64,000 nucleotides of DNA from Nereocystis luetkeana. Lineage: Eukaryota > Sar > Phaeophyceae > Laminariales > Laminariaceae. The stretch lies in the NCBI GenBank assembly GCA_031213475.1, contig JARUPZ010000034.1, positions 2,686,501 through 2,750,500 on the forward strand, read 5' to 3'. This document shows, piece by piece, positions 51,301 through 58,200 of this stretch (position 1 is its first letter; every line of letters starts with the position of its first letter). Position numbers and translations under genes: made by a program. A model generated the notes under the pieces. That model saw only the letters and a list, made by a program, of their open reading frames with translations. It made no database searches and was not told the origin of the DNA.

Positions 51301-51727
51301 AAATACGTACCAGGTATGACATGATACATCGGAAGATCAAGATTGCAGTGAGAAAGTGATTCGCATTGCAATGGCGAGTGCGCTGGTTTCAACGGGACCA
51401 GTTCAGGTGCTGCTGAAGAAAAGGTACGTAGACTAGACTAAAGGCTAGCGGATGGAGGATGGCGCGGTAATGCCAGCAAAACATCCACAAGGAGAAGTTG
51501 TAGACTGCTGCTGCAGTGCAAGACGTAAAAGACGTTCATCATTGAACATTGCATAATAACGCTCGTATACACTAATATAGCATACCCACCTGGTACGTAC
51601 TAAAGCAAGAATTTTTCATCGGGTGACATAAAACATAAAGCTCACGTGCTGACATGCATCGTTGCCACCCAGCAGCCACAGAAGCCCTGCCTTGGCGCCG
51701 AAACGATGAAAAAACGGCCGTGGTCAT
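28219..51727 (-). CDS. BioD/AAA_26-type P-loop protein with DRTGG-like C-terminal half, probably mitochondrial
   Basis: Eleven minus-strand exons: 51,727-51,646; 51,275-51,185; 48,811-48,727; 47,788-47,675; 47,486-47,390; 46,726-46,557; 45,898-45,832; 41,102-40,985; 40,551-40,427; 39,776-39,699; 28,445-28,219. All are GT-AG and in phase: 1,254 bases, 417 residues. Residues 1-27 form a basic leader (MTTAVFSSFRRQGR) typical of mitochondrial import. Next come a Walker-A loop GATKEHTGKTS (~36-46), SYMKPVGQKH (~65-73), VVVEGTGHTGVGSIVG (~148-163) and LLVANGGLGSTYD (~177-189), landmarks of dethiobiotin-synthetase-like ATPases. The C-terminal half has VLGVVPWADTLDQPSVLDLE, FVTHATRSDVILG and a closing NVIDHYEPFIDFDALL, resembling the DRTGG-type half of BioD-like N-terminal domains of phosphotransacetylases (COG0857). 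The substrate is unknown. It diverges from LETM1. Confidence 0.92.
29240..31335 (+). repeat. ~1.26 kb tandem duplication (two units)
   Basis: Unit 1 (about 29,240-30,065) and unit 2 (about 30,405-31,335) share, in the same order, a GCGACTTGATAATGCCAAGAG block, GCCGTACGTA runs, CACCTCGCCACCGATTCGGT, a CCCGGTGCTCACTGTG block, and a segment starting ATGGAGGC. The offset is about 1,172 bases at the left and 1,262 further right because unit 2 has an extra ~90 bases. Divergence is roughly 10-20 percent by eye. Confidence 0.85.
31384..31690 (+). repeat. Third, partial copy of the 1.26 kb unit's right end
   Basis: This repeats the ATGGAGGCCAG... segment of the preceding duplication (31,451 onward against 31,159 onward), much more closely to unit 2 than unit 1 is. 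Three copies keep a similar reading frame starting MEARQ and passing CLEAHATPRHE, but the frame has no recognisable domain. Confidence 0.8.
31705..31790 (-). other. tRNA-like remnant, possible SINE head
   Basis: On the minus strand, GTGCTCAGTTGGTA resembles a canonical tRNA A box and CATTTCGAAACC, about 33 bases later, resembles a weak B box. The intervening sequence does not fold convincingly into an anticodon arm and the acceptor ends do not pair. I read it as a degraded tRNA or tRNA-derived SINE head rather than a working tRNA gene. Confidence 0.3.
32810..33140 (-). mobile_element. TIR element A, truncated copy of the 0.8 kb family
   Basis: This copy matches the right-hand part of the element at 38,629-39,448 in the same orientation: ATGGCCGGTG, TTTGGGAGGATACCGTAGGA, GCCGGCAAGCTCT, ATGGATCCACCTGAT, CGGGTTGGCCGTGGGCTG, and an eroded terminal repeat ACTTCGCGTTTCC at about 33,118-33,130. 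The other end is missing and it is more diverged than copies B and C. Confidence 0.82.
33317..34345 (-). mobile_element. Gag region of an LTR retroelement, fossil
   Basis: Minus-strand reading frames here look like a retroelement Gag: a charged, Ser/Glu/His/Arg-rich N-terminal part, then a helical capsid-like part with the order IQFYTQLVRG, SWSEMKIAFE, LRQNPNESVTSYVNRHRDNL typical of the Retrotrans_gag family of Gypsy/Copia-type elements. The element appears broken and incomplete. No protease, reverse transcriptase or integrase is recognisable nearby. It lies inside the last intron of the P-loop gene, in the same orientation as the gene. Probably old, but no age can be measured from one partial copy. 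Confidence 0.75.
34606..35210 (-). mobile_element. Putative LTR of the gag-bearing element
   Basis: The interval begins TGTGGGACGG and ends GTCACACA on the plus strand, a TGTG...CACA pair expected of an LTR. Immediately on the gag side is a TTTGGCGTCTCGG stretch that begins like a tRNA primer-binding site (TGG two bases from the LTR end). Only one such end is visible. A 15-base word TGTGGGACGGTAGTC also occurs at 33,422, near the other end of the gag region, perhaps a trace of the partner LTR. Confidence 0.5.
35367..36157 (+). mobile_element. TIR element B (~0.8 kb, non-autonomous DNA transposon)
   Basis: The terminal inverted repeats read CTATGCCAATGGAAACGCGA at the left and, reversed, CTATGCCAATGGGACAGCGA at the right. 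Short direct repeats TCCAA flank it. The interior is about 85-90 percent identical by eye to element C, in opposite orientation, and contains the palindrome GATGTTGGCCCAACATC. A reading frame running to 36,004 is shared with C. No transposase motif is recognisable, so I call it a non-autonomous element of unknown superfamily. Confidence 0.88.
36885..37121 (-). CDS. Possible terminal exon of an unidentified nested gene
   Basis: After a pyrimidine-rich stretch ending TTCCTCAG, a 79-codon minus-strand frame starts KTKNIALARLIVKYGYYITG, continues through a Gly/Pro-rich part (GIGFGLPG-like) and ends SMSHNVSPRL with a stop. The acceptor quality and codon pattern look coding. No upstream exon could be placed, and the segment lies inside the last intron of the P-loop gene, whose exons already join in phase without it. 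It may be a nested gene, a retained gene fragment or a false positive. Confidence 0.35.
   Translation of the reverse strand, partial: KTKNIALARLIVKYGYYITGQSGMPVLQYDSTAGAGRPTPQQPSIGFGLPGPYGSSLYGKFQSESADISMSHNVSPRL
38629..39448 (-). mobile_element. TIR element C (~0.8 kb, non-autonomous DNA transposon)
   Basis: Ends are CCTATGCCAATGGGACAGCG at the left and, reversed, CCTATGCCAATGGAAACGCG at the right; flanking TCTAA repeats are visible on both sides. It is an inverted relative of element B. The two copies sit about 2.5 kb apart and could form a large hairpin in the pre-mRNA of the P-loop gene. The minus-strand reading frame at 38,807-39,337 matches B's frame over about 170 codons. Confidence 0.9.
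39951..40090 (+). repeat. 70-bp tandem duplication with tRNA-like A box
   Basis: Two 70-base units (39,951-40,020 and 40,021-40,090) share GGCACGCCACAACATACATC and CCGGTGGTCTAGTGGTTGAA. The latter resembles the A-box head of the SINE at 21,548. The second unit leads directly into a diverged SINE body. Confidence 0.82.
40050..40260 (+). mobile_element. Diverged SINE copy
   Basis: After the CCGGTGGTCTAGTGGTTGAA head, the sequence passes ATTTCGACGCGAGTC, GAGGAAGAAAATGCTGAA and a following AAAAGGC, matching in order the ATTCGATGCGAGTC, GAGGGAAGAAAAGGCTGAA and AAATGAAGGC of the full SINE at 21,690-21,755. It lies in an intron of the P-loop gene and ends near a G-rich run at 40,260-40,285. Confidence 0.7.
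41631..41718. mobile_element. Fold-back MITE copy 2 (near-perfect palindrome)
   Basis: The left arm GGACTGCAGTTCCATTTTGG pairs with the right arm CCAAAACGGGACTGCAGTCC over most of its length, with a short AT-rich centre. The flanks (ACTCAATGGAACCGCA before, a GTACTGAAAAATAT word after) recur around the copy at 44,200, so both belong to a larger duplicated segment. Confidence 0.88.
41943..42236 (+). repeat. Dispersed ~0.25 kb repeat, copy 1
   Basis: This shares with 49,288-49,600 the blocks GTATTTGGCAAGAAA, GATACATGGGTTGCCT, CTGGCAGGGTGCAGCTTCAA and GTTGTGGACTGCTGCTGA. Similarity is about 80 percent by eye. No terminal structure was found. Confidence 0.82.
42253..42323. repeat. (TAG)n microsatellite
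   Basis: An imperfect run of AGT/TAG triplets becomes perfect from about 42,280 to 42,323. Confidence 0.95.
42551..43380. mobile_element. PIF/Harbinger-like non-autonomous TIR element
   Basis: The left end GGGCCCATCTTAACGGGGAC is matched by the reverse of the right end, GGGCCCGTCTTAACGGGGAA. The element is flanked by TTA on both sides (42,548-42,550 and 43,381-43,383). GGGCC-type ends and a 3-bp TWA target duplication are the marks of PIF/Harbinger transposons. No DDE transposase frame is recognisable in the 830 bp, so it would need help from an autonomous relative. Confidence 0.87.
43628..44015 (-). repeat. 228-bp tandem duplication with an Ala-rich frame
   Basis: Two copies (43,628-43,795 and 43,856-44,015) share GTCGACCTCCGCTTGCACAG, CTTGCTCTCATCGGACATCC and the surrounding sequence. 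On the minus strand both encode FEFRMSDESKSxEAEA followed by an Ala/Gln-rich helical stretch. The frame is open through the left copy but not throughout the right one. It may derive from a small duplicated gene fragment. Confidence 0.78.
44200..44290. mobile_element. Fold-back MITE copy 3
   Basis: A palindrome with arms ACTTTTAGGACTGCAGTCCC and its complement, preceded by ACTCAAAGGAACCGCA and followed by a CCGTACTGAAAAATAT block, as at 41,631. Confidence 0.88.
44381..44480. mobile_element. Fold-back MITE copy 4
   Basis: Arms begin TTTAACCCTTTCAGAACCGC and end with GCGGCTCTAAAGGGGTTAAA, pairing almost perfectly across about 45 bases each side. In this subtype GGACTGCAG is replaced by GAACCGCAG. 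Confidence 0.88.
44590..44673. mobile_element. Fold-back MITE copy 5 (left arm shortened)
   Basis: The right arm TTTGTCCCCAAAACGGGACT followed by GCGGCTCTAAAGGGGTTAA is intact; the left arm retains only CAGCAGTCCC and GACAAACCACTC. This makes three copies within 500 bases. Confidence 0.82.
44725..44885. repeat. GA/GGGA-rich purine tract
   Basis: About 150 bases are nearly all purine on the plus strand, built from GGGAGG and GGAAG words, directly after a TACCAGGTACCAGG word. Such tracts can form triplex structures. Confidence 0.8.
48150..48665 (+). repeat. Dispersed ~0.5 kb repeat, copy 3
   Basis: This matches 15,700-16,210 from GGCGTCGGTTGGCAACGACA to CTACGGCCATGCATGAGATC, in the same orientation and with the same internal order, and is preceded by C-rich tracts at 47,960-48,150. 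It lies in an intron of the P-loop gene. Confidence 0.85.
48812..51184 (-). other. 2.4 kb second intron of the P-loop gene
   Basis: It contains the second copy of the 0.25 kb dispersed repeat (49,288-49,600) and scattered TACCAGGTA words. Open frames in 49,384-49,980 and 50,340-50,565 show no recognisable domain. The exon phases (phase 2) match across it. Confidence 0.7.
49288..49600 (+). repeat. Dispersed ~0.25 kb repeat, copy 2
   Basis: This is the partner of 41,943-42,236, with a 30-40 base insertion after GTATTTGGCAAGAAA. The shared end region GTTGTGGACTGCTGCTGA is followed in both copies by CTGCTTGTT-like sequence. Confidence 0.82.
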
Positions 51728-52277
51728 GCCACAGCTTTGAACCTAGCAGCAACAAAATGCCACAACAATCACAGAGACAGGAAACAGCCGTCGCTCTTGA
51801 TCAACCAACATTCGACATTATATTTCAAGCCGGGGATGAACTCGAAATATCCCGAGTACTTGGCTCCACGAGTATTGTGGAACTCCAGGGGACGAAACGA
51901 AGAAAGTTTCTCGACTGCCGACATACCTCCTGTGGCTTCGCTTGCCCTCAGGTGGCCAGCCTAAGCATTCACTCCAGTGCACCCATTAGGCAATCTCTTG
52001 TGCGACATTCATGTCGTACATGCGGCTGCTTAGATTGCCGCCACAGTCAGAGACTGCTGGGTTCACAAGGTCCTGGAAACGGCACTTGTCCGCATGTGGC
52101 GGCGGCAGTAAAAACGTACGCCGTGCCTGGGCCGACTCACATGCTGTCAACCCTTTGCCTTATCTTCGCTCTCGCCTGGGTGACAGTAGTGGCCTCGGCA
52201 ATTATGGAGGTGCAACTTTACGTGTGGTAGGTAGCAGATGCGTCGAGGAATCGTGCATTGCTCGGGAAGGTCCACCA
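51728..52277. promoter_or_regulatory. Shared upstream region of the P-loop and LETM1 genes
   Basis: The two genes diverge from this 550-bp interval and both encode mitochondrial-looking leaders, so a bidirectional promoter is likely. The plus-strand frame of LETM1 exon 1 is open upstream of the chosen ATG, so the transcript or even the protein could begin earlier. I see no clear TATA box. Confidence 0.45.
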
Positions 52278-55200
52278 ATGGAGTCCATTGGTGCCACACG
52301 TAAGAAAAGCGCCGCTCTCTCTGAACTACAGCGGTGTCTCGAGTCAAACCAGTCCCAACATTCGAGTACGAGATCGGTCCTGCGCGCGACTTTGGGAGCA
52401 TCGCTTCGATCCAAAGGAGCTCTACTGGGCGGCTGCGGTCCTTGGGCAGGAGGGGCTACGACACAGCAGCGGGTGCATTGGCAATCATTAAGAGCGTTGT
52501 CCTCCGGACCCCCTGAGCAGGCGGACTCGAAGACGGAGGATTCTCCTGACGGCAACGGTCGACGAGGGCTGCCGGCCCAGAAGGTCTTTATGGGAGGTCT
52601 ATTGAAGCCTAGCGATGTGAGTGAGGCTGGTGGGATGTTTCGGTGTCCGGTCTTCGGTCATTGTGTTACCCCTGAAGATGGAGATGCAATGGTGAATATC
52701 TTGCATGCTCTTGCGCATACGGTGTTAATGCGCGCAATCGATGCTTCACGTGACGTTAGCAACGATTTTCGTGGTGTCCTTGATTGCCGTAAAATCCAAC
52801 ACCAGTCGTGATCACAAACGACTATCAACAGCAGTCGAGGTTCAACTTACGCGTTATTGGGGACGATGGCACCTCAGCACACACGTCAGAAGTAAGTACG
52901 AAAGAGAGGAGGCTACGCACGGACGGGGAGGAGAGCAACCTCTCAGAAAGGATGGGCCAGAATGAAAACACAACGGCTTGCACAATAGAGTGTTTGCGAT
53001 AGAGGTGAAAAAAAAAAAAACTTTACTTGCGCTAAGAAAAGTGAATTTCCTTCCCTTCCTGATTTCGGTGTGTTAGCGAGTGAGGTAAATCAAATCCTGC
53101 AGGAGACGCCTCCGAAAATCAGGAGGGAAGGGGGGAAGTGAGGCAAACGCGCCAAAATAAAGAACGAAAAACTAGAAAACAGCTTGGGAGTAGCAACGGC
53201 GGCCCAGCAACGTTTCGGCGGCAGAGTTGACAGCGGTGCCACCACTAACAGCCCACGACTGCAAGCAGCAGCACAGCAAGCGGCAGCTAGCAAGCGCTAG
53301 CCGCAGCTAGAGGCAGCTTGAGCAACAAGAATAAACAGCGTCAGCACCAGCACCAGCAAGCACCAGCACCAGCAAGCACCAGCACCAGCACCAGCCAGCT
53401 TCCCTTTTTGGATTGCCTGCTGCTGCTGCTGCGCTCAGCCTACGCACGCCACAGCATCGGCGGGCTCCGCTCCGCCGCCACTGTCGCGGCCACTGCTGCC
53501 GCCGCCGCCGCTGCTGCTGCTGCTGCTGCAATGTGGTGGAATCGAAATGATACACGAGCTGTCGCGCTCTGTGCGAGCACGAGTACGAGTACGAGTGTGA
53601 TGCGAGTCCTAGTTTGGAACGAAGCATCCTCCACGTCGTCACCAAGTAGGCGAAAGCGTGTACCCTACGTAGCAGCGGCAGCGGCCCGCTGGCACAATCC
53701 AACGCCGCTCGTGCGCGCTATACTCAAGCTACACCTCTCGAGCCTCTGTGCTCCCAGCGGTTGTCGTGATGCGTACAGCAAGCAGCATGGTGGCATGGAA
53801 GATGCTCGGTGTTTTGATCCTTCGAGATTTGAGATGATGCGTTCTGCGTCGGGATAATGCTCGGTGCGTGTAGGCCAATGAGACAGAAAGCCAAAAGTTA
53901 CCGCAACTTTTGATGAAATCCTGACTTCGCTGAAGTACTTTTTCGCGTTTTTTTCAGAAATTTACCTCAAAAAGTTACCTCGGGAGAATTTTTGGAGAAG
54001 TAAAAGTAAAAAAAAAAAGAATCGCAAACACTCTAATGCACTTGCTTGTTTGGACGTTTTACCAGCGACTTGCACGATGCAGTTAGAACATGCGTCAGCC
54101 AGATGCGGTATAGAGTAACGCAATAATGGTCGTACTGGCACGCCCGTGAGGCGGCAAATTACACGTGCTGCTGTGTGCTGCTGTGCTATTAATATGTGTT
54201 GTACGTTGTACGTACAGCACGCGGAACGGTACTGCAGTAGTATTTAGAAATTCGTGGTCATGAGGCGCGACCTCAGTAGTACCTGCAGTAATCATATCTG
54301 TGACGCGTCATGCTGAGCGAATGCGGATTGTTGTGCTCAACCAACACGAAATAATATCTACTGCTGTGCCGTCGTACGTAGGCGGTCGTACGTATCCGTG
54401 ACGTTTGGGTTCGTTATTTAAACCCTTTTAGGACTGCAGTCCAGTTTTGGGGACGAACCACTCAAACTATTCCTGACGAACAAAGAAAAACACGATTCGT
54501 GAGGTTTTTGTCATGAATCGTGATTTTTTTGTCGTCACTCATGATTCATGACTTTTTGTTGTGTCTCGAAATACGCCTGATCAAGGCACTACGTATTCCA
54601 CGCGCACCAACGGTATCCGAAGGCCGGTATAGGGGCGTAGCAGACTCTGCTTCGTTCGCCGTTGGTGGGCAACGGGCTGCTACGCAAAGACACCGATGGG
54701 CGCGGGCTAACGAGCAAGTCGTGGCCTCGAAATTTGGAGGAGTAGGAGCCACAGCTCGAAGACCAAAGCGAAAATGATCTGGGAATGTCACAGGCCAGGC
54801 CGGGCAGACGGCCTATGGGATGGAATCTCGCGAACCGGGCTTGACCGACGGTCCGTGAGATTGGATTTTCGCAGGCTGGGTCAGGCTTCGGCCCGTGATT
54901 CGAATATATCACGGGCCGGGCCAGGCGCGGTCGGCCCGGCCTGGCCTGGCCGTGCCCCACTCGCGAGACTTGACGCCGCCCGCAAAAACCGTTGGATTTG
55001 AAATATCGGATTTTTTACAATTTGGACGTATCTCGAAACGTGACGTTTTTCAGCTTTTTTCGCTAGGACTGAAGTACATGTCACGGATCGTGATCTTTTG
55101 TCATGCGAAAAAGTGACGAATCGTGTTTTTTTATGGGTTCGTGAGGAACGGCCCTATGGAAAAAGAAACGTTAGCAGCAGCAGCAGTAGGGCACAAGAGA

Positions 55201-58200
55201 CCAGGGTCAGCGTCGCTGTACGTTCGGCTTGTCGGTTTAACCCATGAACCCTTTGTACACGTACTCGATTTTGTGGTGTGTTTCCTGGTTTCCCATAATT
55301 CGAAGAAGAAAAATCTATAACTTGACATGTGTCCAACAGATCGTGTCGTAGCAGGTGCCACAACTACCTCTGCTCTACGCCATCTACAGCAGAGCTTATC
55401 CTGCTTCTCGGTCCCCTCATCAGTACGGGGGGAGGGCTGACAATACCACCTGCAGCATGTCTGAGGGATACGGCCCGAACGGACAGACGCGTTCTGCCCA
55501 TGAGTACTCGTAGAGTTGGTTTCGTCAGGTAGAGCTAAAAAAACACCACTACTACTGCCGTACGCCATCTGCAGCAGAGCTTACCCTGCTTCTCCGTCCC
55601 CTCATTAGTAGGAGGGGAGGGCTGACAATACCACCTGCAGCATGTCTTAGGGACACGGTCCGAACGTTGCTGTGGGCAGGCACATTCTGCCCACGAGTAC
55701 TTATTGAGCTGGGTTTCGTTAGGTAAAACTCGACAAAACAAACCGTCATGATACTTTACGGTACTGTTTTTTTTATACCATGGCCCAGCCATGTACCTCG
55801 TACAAAGGTTGCCGCACCTAGCTCGACCAACTCTACAACCGCACCAGCACGAGGTTTCTTTAGTTTGTGTACGTGCACAGAGCCCGCCGGGGCTGACATT
55901 GGTGCCGTGTGCGTTGAGCGCCGTGGACAAACGTGGCCGAAAAAAATGTTGAGTCACACACACCCGCACACACTTAAAGATAAACAAAAACAAGGCAACC
56001 TAATCTCGTACGATCCGTTTGACGAGGCTTTTTTTCCTGGAAAACCAAGATCATAAAGCTTGCGCCACATCTTGCGGGTACTACTGTAAAAGTTTAATAT
56101 TTCTACCTGAAGACTGATACGTTGACACACTATTAATAGCCTCAGACGCCACTCTCTTAGTCTGATCCCAGTACATTATTATCGACGAAACCTTGCATGA
56201 ACACCGCTGACAGCTGTGCCCGAACTTGTGCCGCACCGGAGGACAGAAAGAAATCGAGCCGGTCAAGGACGAGTCGGCTCAACGCTTCAAAGACCTGCAA
56301 GAAGAGTACAAGCTCTACGAGGCTGCCAGGAAGAACCCCAAACAGGCATCAGAGCAGGTGGGTTTTTTTTAATTGAACGTGATTCCGTGTATACCCGGGA
56401 AACAGTCGATGCTTCGGTGCGCGCTGTTGTTTATGGCTGCCGAGTTACAGTGCCTTGTATGTCCTGCGTGCGGTACTACCCACACGTTTTGTTCCCATCT
56501 GAGGGAGCGTTTGTATGCCATCATCAAGCCTCGGGTAGAGGTATACCGGAGGTACTACCGAAGTTGCTTTGTTAAGCACGTTATGCTCGTTGGAGTCCCA
56601 TCAAAATATTCAGATTGGGTCAAATTGAAAACCCGTTCACGGTGCGGACCTTTTCAATGACTCCTATTAATAGGAGATTAATGTCATACGTTCGCGTGTA
56701 TCTCCAAGTCTTCATTCAGTCGCGTACTTCTAGCTGCGCTCTTTGTTATGTACGGAATGCAGGTGGAGCAATCCCAAATGGCCTTAACCCGGAAGAAAGC
56801 TGTTGCCATGGTCAAGATGATTCCAGTCATGACGTGGGATGCGACCAAGGCGCTCACAATATTTCTTTGGGAGATCATGCGGAATCCGCGCGTGCTGAAG
56901 GAGAAGCTAGCTGAAGCTCAGTACCACCTCAAGGAGGTAAGCTATCTATGCTCGCTAATCTTGCCGCTGGGAGCCGAACCATGCGCAAGATGGACTGCCA
57001 TTTCCTCACCCAAGACAGTATTGCAATAGGAGCCTATTCGTACCTGTCATCTGTAGTCTATATTCGTATTTTCTATTGCCCGGGGTGTGATAAATACTTG
57101 GTATGTAGATATGGATACAGACGTTCACCGAGATGTATGATTGGAATTTTTGGAAATAACGACGTTCGCCACCCAACGAAGCGCTTGCTCGCCGTTGGCC
57201 GCGCTTTTCCTTCCTGACGCCGTTCGCAGTTTGGCCGCCACTACTGGCTCGGGTGTAAGCTGCTGTGGAACGACATCAAAGCCGCCAAGAAGATCATCAA
57301 GCGCATCCTCAGAGGTTTCCCCATGACGAGAAGGGAACGTAAACAGTTGCTTCGAACGGCCAGTGACATTTTCCGGATGGTCCCACTTGCGGTGAGCTTC
57401 GTGGTGGCAACCATTACAGTTCGGTTAAATGGGTCTCAAGCATCCAGCGCTTTCGCGGTCGTTTCATTGGAGATGTGCCTTCAACGTTCGAAGGCAGGCG
57501 CTTTTCAAGCGTGTTTAGCAGAATAGAGAAATGTCGTCGATTGGAGTAGCTGACTTGTCGGGTCGAGGGTGTATTACTCGAAATACGTTCGCGATGGTAC
57601 TTGTTGTATTTCACTGCGTGAACCAACGGGGAATACATCACGAGTGTTTATCCAATGATAGTAGCTGGTTGTTTTTTCACTGCACGAAAGGTCGGGTGTG
57701 TAGGCATCGTGCGGTGTACTGCAAATTCTTCACCGATTTGTTGGGGACTGCTCGACAGAAATCCACTGTTGAAGTCGCAAGCGTACTTTTGCCAAACGCA
57801 AAGTGCACCCTGATGACCGTACTATCTCGAATTATGTATGAGTACGATACTTTGTATAGGGCTGCCACTTGCAGTGAACAGCATCGTTTCATGCGACCAC
57901 CGTTGTGTGTTATACTACTGTAGGTAGGTTGTTTACACTTCTCCAGCAGAAACATATTTTCTCTTCACTTTGTTGGCATAGGTTAACAGAAATATCCACG
58001 TTTCCAAGATGTACGCAGAGCTGCTACATCGTGCTGATCGTTCGGCTGATGTGGTACAATCCCTGAACTCGCCGCTTGATTCCGCTATGCGATTGCCTGC
58101 TCGAGTGCCCCCCTGGGCGTGTGTACAGTAGTTGTTCATTGCTTGCTGAGCACAGCCTTGCAGCGTTCATTTTGTCAGTGATGTTACTTGAGTTCGCTCG

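Larger units (their letters stand above)
52617..56246 (+). other. 3.6 kb first intron of LETM1
   Basis: It holds a low-complexity CAG/CACCAGCA region (53,330-53,560), a TIR element with GC-rich interior (54,477-55,141), a half fold-back MITE (54,420-54,470) and a 185-bp tandem duplication (55,377-55,745). No further LETM1 exon was recognised, but one could be hidden. Confidence 0.6.

Noticed and set aside
53318-53857. 179-codon plus-strand and 131-codon minus-strand frames rich in Gln, Ala and Ser
   Set aside because: They arise from the CAG/GCT triplet arrays, which stay open in several frames.
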